Shown piece after piece: positions 34,301 to 48,981 of a stretch of 64,000 bases of DNA. This DNA comes from Lepisosteus oculatus (lineage: Eukaryota > Chordata > Actinopteri > Semionotiformes > Lepisosteidae): the NCBI RefSeq assembly GCF_040954835.1, contig NC_090703.1, positions 21,465,444-21,529,443 of the forward strand, in the 5' to 3' direction. Under the pieces are notes generated by a model that ran no database searches, was not told where the DNA came from, and saw only the letters and a list, made by a program, of their open reading frames with translations. A program made the translations under genes and the position numbers. Numbering within the stretch: position 1 is the stretch's first letter; every line of letters starts with the position of its first letter.

Positions 34301-37300
34301 TTTTAGTTTTGTTTCATCCAGTAAAATATTTGACGGCATTTTATTAAATAATTTACTAATAAAATAGCACACATTTCTGTAAGTTCATCCTGCACAAAAT
34401 TGTTCACTTCATTCACTTTATCCATTTATACATTTATACAGTTCGTCTGGAAGAGATAATTGAGTTACCAGTAATTTTGAAGTAGCAATGCTTTGAAGGA
34501 GGGAGGAACATTCCTTTTAAGTGCTTTGTGCTGAAAATAAACACGGGCCTTATCCCCTGTAAAGAAATCAATACAAAAATGCTTTTGTGCTTTTTTTGGT
34601 AGAAATAAAATCAGCATAAATTAAAAATGACAAACAAATGCCTTATACTTATCAGCTTAGACTTTCTTGTGAGTCTGCATTGTTATGTGTACAGTACTTT
34701 AGCTATCCAAAAGCCTTACATTTCTTTTGAATTTGAATCTCCTAAAACAACAACTCTTATCAGAAAGATTAAATTGCAATGGAACAGCTGGGCACAAAAT
34801 GTACGTGGTTTTGAAATGTACATAGCTTTTATTGTCTAAACATCATATTTAAATGCCATTGTAATGCTGTATTTGTACCTCATATTATGTAGCTCACTGT
34901 GAATGTATCACATTGGTGAAAAACATTTGGCTTATACTAGCAGTTTTCCTCATTTTTGAGGCAAACACTGGCCACCTTGCGTTTAGATTAAAAAAAGTTA
35001 GTTTGAAAGTTTTTCTATGTGTTTTTCTTTTGTTTCAGGGCAAATTAAAAAAAAACGTAAAGGCCCTTAGCTGGGACTGACTTGATTAACATACCCCGAC
35101 CCTACTGGACATTTCCTTCAACTGACCAGGAGGTCAGTCTGACTCTAACAGGTACTAATAACCAAGCTATTAATGTGTTTTCCACTGTTGTTCCTATTTT
35201 TACTGTAATCACATTGTTTTCTACTTCCTATGTTCCGATGTACAGAACAGAGTATTTATCATGTAGAAGTCATACAGTACGTGTCCACATTTCCCAAAAG
35301 TGTTTCTCAACCCTTTGCAGGGACTTATGTCATTGTGTGTAACTTTCTTTTGAATTTATGTTTCTCTTTTTTTTTTGACAGCACAGACTAGTTACAGAAT
35401 AGCTGTTGTTATATGTAGACTTTTAGATGAAGAAATTCAATGAGGGGTGCTGTGTTTCACAGACGTAAATATTTAGAAACTGTCTCACAAAGTTAAAATA
35501 TTTGTTTGGATGCCTATTTGTTACTTCTTTCAGCAGAAACACTACAGCTTACAGTATACGGCTGGTAGCTGTAGAATCCCTGCATCGTGCTCATAACTGC
35601 AAAATGAGAATTGTAAAAAGTTTTGAAAAATATATACGGGGAAAAATGAAAAACACATTCACAACTTTTTAGAACATGTTTGGGATCTTTTTTTGACTGT
35701 TTTGAATTATATCTGCAGGAAAGGACATCACGGTTACAGACATTTAATCACAGACCTTGTTCAGCTGTAGAGTATGAGGTGTTTGCTGTCTGGCTCAAGT
35801 CAGAAGAGTTGCCTTACAAAATACTTCCTGCACCATGACACCATGAGAGGGAAGTGGCAGAGAATATGACGATAGAAAAGAGCAGCAAAATCCTGGAATT
35901 CTCTTATGGAAAGTGCAATATGAATCAGTTCAGTTGAGCTGAAGGTCTTTTTCAAGGGTAAAGTTACTCAGTCAGACCAGATGTTCATCCATTATACATG
36001 ACTGTGCTGAGGAGGAGCTTCTGCAGAGGACTCTACTTCCTGTGGAGCTCTGTCTGAGAGGAAGGCTGCTTTCCTCTTGTGGCATCACATTGTTGCCACT
36101 TTCTCACGTATGGAATATCAGAAACTCTGAGGGTGTTTAATACCAGTCCTGAAAGATCAGAATTAGCACATTCATCTGTAGTTCTACCAGGGGCAGAGCC
36201 AGTGGGTTTGCAGTTAACTCAAATGACTTGTGAACAAAACTAGAATGCAGGCATCATTTTCTTCAGCTTCCAGCTTTGAACAATTCTAGTGCTGCAATGA
36301 TGAAAATAGCAAGACTGGCAGTTCCTTGGATCAGTGGAGCATGACCCCCTCTAAACACAACAGTTTATGGGCCTTAATTTGAGGAAGTGCAACACTATTT
36401 TTTTTATTTTGGGGTTAGAAACAATCAGCATTGATGAGTTCATTTCAAATCACAATAAAAGCAGCCCTATTACATTGTAAAGAAGCAGGCATGTGAATAC
36501 ATCTCTATTAATCCAGTAGAAATATCGCTCGTGACTTCAAGACATTAGTTATTACAGAAAATAGTGAGGAGAAAGGGCTGCTTTAAGTTACAATTTGTGC
36601 AAACTCTTGCTCTGACCTGTAGTTTGCAACACCATGACGGCTATACGGTACTTTCACAAAATTCACAGCATTGTGTTAAATTCAGAATTTGTATAATTTT
36701 GCAATACCATCAATTAATTTAGATGCTGAGATTTAATAACCAGTCTGAGAAATTGGGACTGTAGTTCCTCTTTAAAGCAGCCTCACAAGGGAGAGGGAGA
36801 GGTGTCTCATAGGATAACAATGCAAATTCTTCACCCCACAAGGAGAGCTAAATTGTTTTCAAAGGGGGGAACACACTTTCTGGTGATCCCTGCTGTCAGG
36901 GTTCAGATTCCAGCATCCTCGATCTCCTTGTGCTCAGGGTACATGTAGGAAACTTGACTTGCATTGACCTGAAAGGCCCCTAAATATCTAAATAATATCT
37001 AAATATCTAAATATTTAGATATTAACATGAATTCACAGAAGATAAAAGAAATCCTTGAAAAGTGACTGGTGGTGGATGAGCTATATCATACCAAGAGCCG
37101 TATTTTTTAAAAGAGTTGTGAATTATATCAACAATGGTTAATGTATGCACTAGAGCAAGGTATTTGAAACACAACCATGCTTTTCTAAAATTACTTTCAC
37201 AGTTTTTATTTGCTAAATAGTTTTTTGTCGTGAACATTTCTTCTTCCAAAGCAGCTTAGAGAAACCAGGGGCTTCACTCTGTATTCGAAAATGCTGCTGT

Positions 37301-37754
37301 AAAGTCACTTAGAATGAGAGCTCAGTCTTAATATAATCTGAGAAGATCAGAGAACCAAAAGGTTTAGGAAGTCAACCAGGGTGAAAAACACTGAGACAGG
37401 GCAGAACTGTAAACTTGTAACAAGCCCTTACACAGTATGTATGCTTTTGCTATGTTTATGAAATATACTATGTTTACTAGTAAAATTATGTGAGATATTT
37501 AAGTGTCTAGAAAAGGTTTGCTCATTTATTAAGCATATGCATTCAACACAGTTTCTGATTTACATTCATTATAATTACATTATAAATAGGCCTTTATTTT
37601 CAAGATGCTGAAATAGCAAAGCGTCCAAAAACTCCCATCTTATTTTGAGTGTGCAGCACTATTACCTTGAGTAACAGACAATATCAGGCAAACACAAGTA
37701 TAAATGCTGCAGGAAGCTGGAAGACACATTGATTGTGCCCCCAGATGTGTTTAA
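31330..37754. other. Long AT-rich gene desert
   Basis: No exon or classified repeat could be supported in this 6.4 kb. A 22-bp perfect palindrome (AATATCTAAATATTTAGATATT in two halves of 11) lies at 37002-37023, at the end of a short run of ATCTAAAT repeats. Conserved non-coding elements may be present but cannot be recognised here. Confidence 0.4.
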
Positions 37755-38330
37755 TGTGGTAATAATAATAAAACTAATAATTGCTTACACTTATATAGCG
37801 CTTTTCTGGACACTCCACTCAAAGCGCTTTACAGGTAATGGGGACTCCTCTCCACCACCACCAATGTGCAGCATCCACCCGAATGATGCAACGGCAGCCA
37901 TAGTGCACCAGAACGCTCACCACACATCAGCTATCAGTGGGGAGGAGGACAGAGTAATGGAGCCAATTCATAGATGGGGATTATTAGGAGGCCATGATTG
38001 GTAAGGGCCAATGGGAAATTTGGCCAGGACGCTGGGGTTACACCACTACTCTTTTTGAGAAACGCCTTGGGATTTTCAATGACCACAGAGAGTCAGGACC
38101 TCGGTTTTAAGTCTCATTGGAAGGACAGCGCCTGTTTACAGTATAGTGTCCCCGCCACTATACTGGGGCATTAGGACCCACAGGGACCGCAGGGTGAACG
38201 CCCCCTGCTGGCCCCACTAACACCTCTTCCAGCAGCAACCTTAGTTTTTCCTAGGAGCTCCCATCCAGGTACTGACCAGGCTCACACCTGCTTAGCTTCA
38301 GTGGGTTGCCAGTTGTGAGTTGCAGAGTAA
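37755..38330 (-). repeat. 5S-rRNA-derived SINE (SINE3-like), near full length
   Basis: In minus orientation the head at about 38230-38330 reads GGCAACCCACTGAAGCTAAG, CAGGTGTGAGCCTGGTCAGT, ACCTGGATGGGAGC. This corresponds to the 5S rRNA internal control region (A box, intermediate element, C box TGGATGGGAG). The body carries AGTATAGTGGCGGGGACAC, and the tail ends with AGCGCTATATAAGTGTAAGC and an ATT/AAT-rich repeat. The internal Pol III promoter is nearly intact. Confidence 0.88.
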
Positions 38331-38344
38331 TGACTGCTAAAATC

Positions 38345-39240
38345 ACAATGGTCTTCTTAAAACGCGATCAGAGTGTATCCCTAAATGTACCTAAAAATAT
38401 ATTGTATTTTTTTGCAAATTCAATGAAAAAATCACATAAATAATGTGGCAGACTAGTTTGGAAATAGAAGGTGAGGGCCAGTGAGACTCAGCAGACTTTC
38501 CATGTTGCTGGAAAGGTACACTTTCTTTACCAGAGCCATCTTCATCCTCCCCACAAGGCACTAGGATAACAGGAGAGACTCCCTGGCCCTGTTAGCAGAG
38601 CCTGGCTCAGTGCTGGAGGAGGGAGATGGGGGGCAGAGAGCTGGAATTAGAGAGTCATGCAATGATAATGAAGGGAGAGAAACCACATCATGTCACGTTC
38701 GCTGACTCAGCAGTTTTGTCAATTCCCTCTAGGATATGAGTTTTGCTACCACGCTGATGGGCTCTAATCTGCCACCATTTTGCTTAGGCAGCTTTAAAAA
38801 ATAAAAATAAGAGAGAAATAAAGTCAAATACCAGTAACCAGTAACCCACGTATGCACACCCAGGGAGCTGTTGGTGAAGAATGAAACATTCTCCATGTTT
38901 TTTGATAGTACATTTAAGGTCTTGTATTGGGCAAAAATAACCCTTCAAAAATAGAAATACACATTATTCCATTTTGTTTTCATTTAGTTGTCTCATGGGA
39001 TTAATTTGGAGTTAGATGTCAGTTGGAGTATTAAAGGGCAGGAGAAATGGCAGTACTGTAAGATTACTACAATCAAATAGTTAAATTGTATTTGTTACTG
39101 TATGTGCTGTAATTGTATAATAATGTAAGGACACTTTGATATGTCAAATTGTCCTATCCTTTCCCTGTTAGTGGGAAGAAAGTATATTAAAAATTGGTAA
39201 AAACAATTGTGCCGGAATCATTTGTGTCTTTAAGGCCTTT
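38345..39240. other. Unassigned non-coding stretch
   Basis: No gene or classified repeat recognised. A slightly GC-richer portion is at 38560-38650. Confidence 0.4.
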
Positions 39241-39244
39241 ATAA

Positions 39245-39583
39245 GTGGGCGGCATTGCTTCCTTGCAGTGCTGGCATCCTGAGTTCTGTTCCTGGGGTGC
39301 TGTCTGTGTAGAGTTTGAATGGTCTGCCTGTGTTTTAGTGTGGGTTTTCCCCCAGGTGCTCCAGTTTCCTCCCAGAGTCCAAAGACATCCTGGTAGGTTA
39401 ATTGCCTTCTGGGAAAAATGAGCCCTGGTATGAGTGTGTTTGTGTGTCTGTGTCAGTGTGTGTCCTGCGATGGACTGATGTCCCATCCAGGGTGTATCCT
39501 GTCTTGCGCCTATTGCTTTGCCAGGATGGGCTGTGGCTCCACTGCGACAGTATTGGATAAAGCAGTTAGAAAATGGATGGATG
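39245..39583 (+). repeat. tRNA-derived SINE of the fish ATGGATGG-tail type
   Basis: Decayed head GGGCGGCATTGCTTCCTTGC, then the well-known body: TTTCCTCCCAGAGTCCAAAG, ACATCC, GATGGACTGATGTCCCATCC, AGGGTGTATCCTGTCTTGCG, and the ending AGAAAATGGATGGATGG. It is the same family as 44488-44755, with a longer internal part. Confidence 0.82.
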
Positions 39584-39599
39584 GCCTTTGTAAATACCC

Positions 39600-41135
<1,536 letters not shown>

Positions 41136-41960
41136 GAAGATACATGCTCTCTGCCTTGGCTTAGGGGTGGATAAAATTGGAAACAATGCTAACAAACACA
41201 AAAAAACGGCTCGTTTGAGGCCACATGCCATTTCACACCAAGGGTTCTTTTTGTCTTTTTCACATCAACGAGCCAGTCTGTATCAGTTTGAACCAAAGTA
41301 AGAAATGGATAACGTGAAGGAACATTTTGTAGGTCATGTTGGACGGCAATCATAATCATAATTCTGCTGCCCTTTGATCAGCTAATATGAGAATGAACTT
41401 GGCGCTAAATGTCTTTAATAAATATGAATGAAAACTTTAACATTTTAATTTGTTAGGAAAATGAAATATTTATGAATAATATGCATTTTTAAAATATTTA
41501 AAGGAACTTATAAAAACATTTTAAGGTAATGCCAGTAAAGGAACATGAGATTAAACCATTTCAGTAACCACAGAGATATTGTACCTTATAAAATAATGAA
41601 GGTTGCCTTTTAATGTTTTTATTTTGTAAATAATTTCTTATTTGAGCTTAATGCTATCAGTATATATACAGTACAGATTCAACTAGAGTATTAAAATCTC
41701 TCTGGAAGCAATGTGTATACCTTGAATAATGTGTCATGCAAAAACTCTTTTTATACTTCAAAGACAATTTTAATATTTTAAAATGCATGAAACATTAAAA
41801 AAGCACTGGTGTCTCCCAAACGTATATCTGTTTTATACTGTAGGATGTTAAAATGTACATGAAGGCTCTAATGCATTTTATCTGTAGTTTTAGATATAAA
41901 ATTTGACAAAAAAACCTACCTGCTAGCCCAACTAACCAGAACAATAAATCAATTTAAATT
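41136..41960 (+). other. tmem229b: Probable 3' UTR of tmem229b
   Basis: AT-rich sequence follows the TAA stop. AATAAA motifs occur at 41417-41422 and 41943-41948, giving at least two possible ends. There is no further coding sequence. Confidence 0.55.
41417..41422 (+). terminator. tmem229b: Candidate proximal polyadenylation signal (AATAAA)
   Basis: Canonical hexamer 281 bp after the stop codon, in CTTTAATAAATATG. A second one at 41943-41948 could be used for a longer mRNA. Confidence 0.45.
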
Positions 41961-42544
41961 TAATATTTATTTGTAGTGTTTGCTGTATTGAAAAACAAAG
42001 AAAGCTTTATTCTTTTCTTATTAAGGATATGTTTAAAATTGTGTCTACAAAAGGTAAAAGAATTAGAATAAAATACCAAGACTGACATGAATAATATGTG
42101 CATTTAACTATTGTAAAGGTGGCACACAAATGTTGGCGGACATTGGGGGTGTGAAAAAGAAACCCAGTTCTTTTCTGAGAAAAAGGCAAGCCAAATGAAA
42201 AACATACTGCATGCCTCTAGAATTCGTCTACCAGGAATGTGTCCCAAAATCCTAATCAGTTAAGGAGCTTTTATATAGCAGATACAAATTCTGGTACTAC
42301 TAATATAATAAACATACTGTACAAGTAAACATACAGAAAAGCAACCCAACAAACAGAAGGGTACTGTGCTGTCCATAAACAATATTTCACCCTAGTTACA
42401 GTAAGGTTCAATGGCTTGCCTACTCAATAATTCTCCAGAGTAAGAGTAGCTGTAGTACTGCGATTCTGAAGTACCTTCAATACTGCATATCCTTCCAGCA
42501 TTTCTGCAGACAGTCCTCAGAGAATAAGAAAGGGCACAACAGAA

Positions 42545-42880
42545 GAGGAGGCAATTCGGCCAGCTAGTAGTTTATAACCAACTAATTTGAGTCACTTTTC
42601 AGCCATTTCATGAAAGAAGCCAGAGTACTGTCTTAAACAACATGGCTGGATAGCTTGTTCCAGACTCCTGCAACCCTCTTGGTAAAGAAGTGCCTCCTGT
42701 TCTGGGTTTCAAATGTACTTCCATGTAGTTACCACTTGTCCCCTCTGGTTCACTGTTCATTAGGAAGAACTCCTAGCTGGGCTGGCTTTGCCGACGCCTT
42801 CTGAGGGCTTTGAATTCTTGTATCAGGTGCCCTTGTAATCTTCTCTGTTCAGGGCTGAAAGGATTCAGTTCCCTCGGGCA
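42545..42880 (-). repeat. CR1-like LINE fragment, minus orientation
   Basis: Contains TAGCTTGTTCCAGACTCCTG, CTTGGTAAAGAAGTGCCTCC, TTGTCCCCTCTGGTT and AATCTTCTCTGTTCAGGGCT. These are the reverse complement of the family's ORF2 C-terminal and 3' region. Stops and indels make it non-coding. Confidence 0.7.
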
Positions 42881-42889
42881 GCCAGTAGA

Positions 42890-44480
42890 TACTGTCTGGA
42901 TACAGTCTCTGTTATTTTATTAAGTGATTAGTGTGTGGTTCTCATGCTGTTACCTCAATGAGGGCATTAACAAAGCCCTCCATTATTTTAGCATGTTTGT
43001 AAGTAAGATAAAAAATAACTTAAATAAGGTACAGTATATAGATTTTCTTGGAAGGCACAATACTGCAGGGACATGAACTTATAAATTGGCAATGAACTTT
43101 AAAAAGAAAATCCAAACAACTGGACGTCTTATTGCCAAAACAAACGAAGTGTTGCATTGTAATTCTCTGTGTTTAATCTGTGGTATTCCATAGACACAAG
43201 TCTGTTTTATCTTTATAAGAACCATACAAGGTCCTAGAACCTAGAACTAACAAATAAGAACACACATTGTCTGATGTGTGACAAGAGGAGGGCATAGGGC
43301 TTAGTATCAGCAGTGAGAGGTGTTTTTACACTAATGCAGGCTAGGCCCTGTGGAGTCTTTTTGTGATAGTAGCTTGGTTTTGTGTAGTTGGTGTTCTCTC
43401 AAAAAGCAGGATAACCTCTGGTCTACTAAACAGTTGTGGCTCTGCTGTGGAACGTACCTACTCAGACTGCTAGACCTAAAGAGCAGCACACTAATTTTTA
43501 AATTATGAATATTTTTACAATGTATTGCCATTGTAGGAAGACACGCAAAATCAACATTCTAATTACAATAAAATGTAGGAATACAGAATTTGTAAGTTAT
43601 TTCTTTTTACATATTTATTTTTGTGAACAAACCATGTTTTCCTAATTTACAGAAGTTCAGAATTCATTTTCACACTGAAATATTAACCTTTTAAATATAA
43701 GAATGTGAATACTGGCACTGATAAAGCTAAAATAGGTTTTGTATATTTTTTCTCCCTTTGAAAATAGGGTATGGACATATTTTACCTTGTTTGTTGAATT
43801 ATGTTCCAGTTTAATAGTTTATGATATTCGATTACATAAAAAAGGCCACATATGTAAAACAGCATAAAGATGTTCCTGCTGTTATGAGGCAATAAGAATT
43901 TGTTTTTGTATTGTATCTTAACATGAAAAAGATATGGGGGTGAATATCATAGCAGCCTTCAAGTTCAAAGATGTTACTACAGTATACTGTATGTAAAATC
44001 ACAAAGAGTTATTACAGAATTTGGCGTATGTTTGCATGTAGAATTTAATTTGAAATCCGAATCTTCCATAGAGGAGCTCTGAAACCTACAGAGAGAAGCT
44101 TTTGTATAAGAAACTTCCTAAGAAATTGTATCTTCCTTTAAAAATATATGTATAATTCTTTCATATACAGTACATTAGAAAATGAAGACTTGGCTTTGTT
44201 AATTGATGATAAAAGTATATTTACTGTTACTTTAAGGAAATCAATCAAATTCACAGTACTATGCTTAGGATTATATATGGGAAAAAAACTGAATTTTTTG
44301 GTACTGGCATAAACAAGATAAAGGTATTTTTAATCTTTTCAGAAAAACGGCACAGGTTTTCTGAATTCACACACTTTTATTGACAGAAGAGGTTTAAGAT
44401 GAGAACACTCTGTACCAAGCCAGTTGTCAATCATTGCTGGGTTTGTACAGTTAAGTAGGTGTTTTAAATCAGAATCTATT
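42890..44480. other. Unassigned AT-rich stretch
   Basis: No gene or classified repeat was recognised. Confidence 0.4.
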
Positions 44481-44487
44481 CTGTAGG

Positions 44488-44755
44488 ATGGCCCAATGGT
44501 GCAGTGGTTAGCAGTGCTGGGGCCCTAGGTTCAATTCCTGAGGTGCTATCTGTATGGGGTTTTTATATTTCCCTTTCTGGGAACATTGGCTCTTGTGTGA
44601 CTGTGTGGGTTTGTGTCTGTGTGTGCCCTGTAATGGACTGGTTTCCTGTCCAGGGTGTACACTGTCTTGCGCCCGTTGTCTGTCAGGATAAGCTCCAGTT
44701 TCCCAGAGAACCTGTGTTTGAGAATTGGTTAGAAAATGGCTGGACGGATCTGCTC
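44488..44755 (+). repeat. tRNA-derived SINE of the fish type
   Basis: The head ATGGTGCAGTGGTTAGCAGT, GCTGGGGCCC and AGGTTCAATTCCTGAGG shows a good Pol III A box (GTGCAGTGGTTAGC) and a B box (GGTTCAATTCC). The body contains GTAATGGACTGGTTTCCTGT, CCAGGGTGTACACTGTCTTG and GGATAAGCTCCAG, and the end is AGAAAATGGCTGGACGG. It is moderately diverged from the 39.2-kb copy. Confidence 0.85.
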
Positions 44756-44759
44756 AGTA

Positions 44760-46960
44760 TACTCGTTGCAGTCTCAGCATGAATGTGTTTAACGGTATAT
44801 GGAGTAACAGGGTGTTGTAGACTCTGCTTTAAACCTCCATTATAATGACTCCTGGGGGAGGGGAATAATCAGTAGAACCAATCTAGCAGCCTCTTTGCAT
44901 TCCCAGATGACACAAGAACTGCAGTTTATGGTTTATTTTACACTACAGACAACAGTATTACTGCTATTTATAAGCCTGTGTTCAAATCAGGTTTACTGAC
45001 CTCACTGACATACTGTAGATTGCAGAATGTGTTTGGAGCTCAAAGGCAAATACATTTCTACGTATGGTTGCAAACACTATTGTACAGAGGTGTGTAGTGT
45101 CCATGTGGTTCTTCTTAGATGTTTTCTATCCCTCTGGAAAACTTCTACTTATATTTGTACGGAGTAATTCATGTCTGGGTAAAATAAATCGGCAAATAGA
45201 ATGTGAAAGGAAATCTATGTCAAAATGATGTTCTGTTTGTCAGCACAAACTACAACAAACATCAATAACATCAAAGTCAGATCATCTTCCTAGTTACAAA
45301 TTTTAGACTGAATCCTGGAAAGACAAAAACGGTCTTCAGCACGCAAAAATGTCCCATTCATTTTAGAATTTGCAATAAGTGAATAGACACAAATTTGTAT
45401 TTAATCTGGGCTTTTGTAAAATGGTAGATATATGGAATCCATTATCACGAACCTGTTAGTCTGACAAACACAGAGGATTTTGAGAACTATATCCTTTATA
45501 TTTCTATCCCTTTATATTTCTATTTCTATCCATATCCTTTTTGGTACTTTAAAAGTTATGCACTTATCTCAATATGCAAAATATGCAATGTTGTATATGC
45601 AGAAGGTTGATCGGTAAGCTGATTTTTTAAATGTATCTGAACTTCCCATAAGTCATTAGTCACGCTTACAGTGAGTGGTTTGGCAGTTCAGGGTTATGTG
45701 AGCAACAATTCTCACATGTTTATGTCTTCAGAAAACTGTTTTTCTGAGGATCTCTGTTAGGCCTTCCTTAAACAGTCCATCTACAGTACAGGTATTTTGT
45801 TCCGAGGAAAGACTCGCAATGAAGATCTCTTAAACCACAAAAAGTACCACTCTTTAATTTTAACTGACATTTACAGTAAGTTCCTTTTTTTCTGACAAGC
45901 TCTTGTAATCTGCATTCTTTCATGAAATTTGCAGATATTTAAGTGTTGTGGCTAACACCTCTGAGACATTTTTTTCATTTTGTTAATAAATAATGTATAC
46001 ATATTCCTTTTGTTCTGCACTGTGTGTTATTTTTAATTCACAAAATATTTTCTACAATTGCATAGGTGTTTCCCCCTGATTTTGCTTTTAATTTACTTGA
46101 ACCAAAAAATTATACATCTGAGGATAACGTAAACATTCCAGTTCCTTGTAGTTTGCATTCTGAAACATGTTGGAATTTCCTTTATTTATCCCCCCTTCTA
46201 ATTATTCCCCAAAATACTTAAAAGATGGGAAGGAACTTTTAGATAAAGCTGCTATTTTTGTAAAGAAACATACATCTTTAGAAACTCCTTTCCCTTTACC
46301 CTTTGTTTCAAGTGTTAATTCTTTTTTTCTAAAATCAACTATCATTTCCTGTGTTTTGTTTTTGTTTAAAAACAGTGAATTATCGTGACAGCAATTTAAA
46401 AAAAAAAGATTTAGCTCCTGTTTGTAATTGTTTTCATCGTCATTCAAAAGCTCAATCAAGGCAACATAATCTGCAAACTTTAACAATAGAAGAGTTGTCA
46501 TTGTGGCTGACAGTCACTAGTGCACAATGTGTAAAGCAATGGGGACAGCTCACAGCCTTGGGGTGACCTCCTGCTGTTGCTGAAGATGAGAGACTTCCTC
46601 CCAAAGAAAATTGTATACTGTAAATTTTATAGAATTATTATCCCCGTCAGAAACATTTTTTGAAAGCTATTACATTTAAATTTCCAATTGTGCAAGTACA
46701 ATGAACGTCCTTGTGCAGGTACTGATGTCCGTACTGTAATCACAACTCTGATGTTACCCCTAGTACCATGGACATAACATTTCCCAGCCAGGGAAGCTAC
46801 CATCTAAACATAAAAAATAGAGGGTTCCAGAGAGACTCAACCTGTTACAAATGGTTACACTTCTCAGAGTGCAGGTTGGGCCCTGTTTTCTATTTACATT
46901 TCAGTGTTTACATTTAACTGTCCATTCCAGTTAATATCATTAGCACTGATTAACATATTT
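44760..46960. other. Unassigned intergenic stretch between tmem229b and rad51b
   Basis: AT-rich. The 99-codon minus frame at 46202-46501 reads MTTLLLLKFADYVALIELLN, with ADYVALIELL resembling the FADDxALL catalytic motif of LINE reverse transcriptases, and later NLFFLNC and NKTQEMIVDFRKK, like NxxKTxEMVxDFRK. This is therefore a decayed minus-strand LINE reverse-transcriptase fragment (about 46200-46500). The rest is not assigned. Confidence 0.5.
46202..46501 (-). mobile_element. LINE reverse-transcriptase fragment (Rex1/CR1-like)
   Basis: The minus-strand frame contains KFADYVALIELL (a decayed FADDTxLL catalytic box) followed at the usual distance by LNKNKTQEMIVDFRKK, the LNxxKTKEMxVDFR segment of fish LINE reverse transcriptases. 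About 99 codons remain. The second catalytic Asp is replaced by Tyr and both ends are missing, so this is a dead fragment. Confidence 0.7.
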
Positions 46961-46963
46961 TAT

Positions 46964-47416
46964 CTTCAATGAACGTGTTTAGTGAAACCGCTTTTGAATA
47001 TATGACTCAGATTTAAAAAGGTGAAACTTATCTTAAGTAAAAAATGTTGACCCTTTTCTCTCCTTAGCTTTCAAAATCAAAGGGCTTTTGAGGGAAAAAC
47101 TCTGGCTTTTCAAGCCCATCAGCATCTCCTATAAGACACCGTACAGCACAGTAGGGTCTCAACCTTCACAAGGGCTCAGTGTAGAGAGCCATTACAAAAC
47201 CAAATTACCATATAAACAAAACTATCCCTATACCATTGCATAATGTATTACCGTATGTAGTGTGTACAGTATGATTAAAATCATAGACATAATTAAGTAT
47301 GCCTTTTAACCATCCCTTTTATTTTTAGTATTACTAAGTAACAAAGTAAACCTCCTTTACATGATAATTAAAGTACTAGTGCATTGGCTTTAAGTTAATC
47401 CAAATAACACTGATCA
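46964..47416 (+). repeat. Large inverted repeat around rad51b exon 1, left arm
   Basis: The reverse complement of 51025-51483, starting CTTCAATGAACGTG and ending CACTGATCA. By eye about ten substitutions and one 7-bp indel separate the two arms (about 97-98% identity). No protein is encoded. The arm end overlaps a 14-bp palindrome, ACACTGATCAGTGT (47407-47420). It lies about 2.1 kb upstream of the rad51b ATG. Confidence 0.9.
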
Positions 47417-47444
47417 GTGTCTAGCTCTTCCTGGGTGTTTTTTT

Positions 47445-48003
47445 ATAGCCAGCAGCCATGCAACTCACAACTCACAACCCACTGAAGCTCAGCAGGTGTG
47501 AGCCTGGTCAGTACCTGGATGGGAGACTCCTGGGAAAGCTACGGCTCTTGCTGGAAGAGGTGTTAGAGGGGCCTGCAGGGGGCACTCATATGTGGGTTCT
47601 AATGCCCCAGTATAGTGAAGGGGACACTATACTGTAAAAAGGCGCCGTCCTTCGGATGAGACATAAAACCAAAGTCCTGACTCTGTGGTCATTAAAAATC
47701 CCAGGGCAATTCTTGAAAAGATTAGGGGTATAACCCCAGCGTCCTGGCCAATTTACCTTACCAATCATATCCTCCTAATAATCCCTATCTATGAATTGGC
47801 TTCATTACTCTGCTCTCCTCCCCACTGATAGCTGATGTGTGGTGAGCATCCTGGCATACTATGGCTGCTGTCACAACATCCAGGTGGGTGATGCACACTG
47901 GTGGTGGTGGAAGGGAGTCCCCATTACCTGTAAAGCTCTTTGAGTGGAATGTCCAGAAAAGTACTATATAAGTGTAAGCAATTATTATCATTATTATTAT
48001 TTT
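47445..48003 (+). repeat. 5S-rRNA-derived SINE (SINE3-like), full length
   Basis: The head CCACTGAAGCTCAGCAGGTG, TGAGCCTGGTCAGTACCTGG and ATGGGAGAC matches the 5S rRNA internal promoter (A box, intermediate element, C box). The body carries the CCCCAGTATAGTG and GCCGTCCTTCGGATGAGAC segments. The tail is GAGTGGAATGTCCAGAAAAG, then TACTATATAAGTGTAAGC and ATTATTATCATTATTATT. Confidence 0.88.
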
Positions 48004-48004
48004 T

Positions 48005-48330
48005 CCAGGTGCCCCCAGGGCAGTTCACAGATATAATCCTTCCAGTGTATCCTGGGGTCTTCTCCCACTGGGCCTCGCGCATTACACTTCCAGCGACGGG
48101 ACACTTGGGGGATATCCTCACCAGATGCTCAAACCACCTCAACTGGCTCCTCTCGATCCACAGGAGCAGCTCCTTACCCTCTCACAGGGAGAACTCTTCC
48201 CAGATCAAGGACAACGGGAACCAACCCCAGCCCACAAGCTGTATTATGGGCTCACCACTCAGAGCAAAGTCTAGAGGTCAGGCTGGATGCCACTCAGGTG
48301 ATGGGCATGAGTGGGATGGATCTGAATAGA
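48005..48330 (-). mobile_element. LINE ORF2 3' fragment, minus orientation
   Basis: The minus strand reads SQLRWFEHLVRIS and then MREAQWEKTPGYTGR, the conserved LRWFGHxxRM...GRRPRGRP-type C-terminus of a fish non-LTR retrotransposon reverse-transcriptase protein. It abuts the SINE directly. Only the terminal part is present. Confidence 0.65.
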
Positions 48331-48981
48331 CTAGACCTAACATTTTATGTGAACACATTTTTCAGTTTACTACAGTAAATACTGGTACTGCAGTCTATAC
48401 TATACCTATCTACCATGTTGACTGAATCAATTGCTTCCCTGTGGCTTGCTGTAAATATCCCTGGTGACCTAACTTTAGAAGGGGGGTTCAAATTTGTGAT
48501 TTCTGCAGCTCCACCAGCACCGGTTCCTTGTCAGGAGGGCGTAGGAAATACAAGTGTGTGTGTTAATGAATGTCACACACTGTGTTGCCAATACCCGTCA
48601 TAGAAAATAACGTACAAGTTGTCTTGGTCGGGGTGAACTACTGTAAAGCAAATTTTCCAATGCCTTTTGAAAACCAAAACAATAAGAAAGGTTCTGGACT
48701 CGAAAGAAAGGTTTTTGCATCAAAGACAAATATGTTGTACCCTGGATTTCTTTCCAGAATTTCAAGCAAGGAATAAAAAGATCGCCGACAGTGTTACAAT
48801 TTCTTTTGGCTTTACATCACCACCTAGTGGTAAACAATGAATATTAACAGATATAGTAATTCACAATGTAACGGAGAATGAATGAAGAAAATTCCAACTA
48901 GAAAACGAAGAACCTAAACAGTTTAGCCATCAACTCCATTGCGGAATTGTTCACATAGATCTATCGATAGGACGTACAGTA

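Noticed and set aside
47407..47420. 14-bp palindrome ACACTGATCAGTGT as an operator or target site
   Set aside because: It is explained by the end of the inverted-repeat arm meeting its flanking sequence. No independent sign of function.
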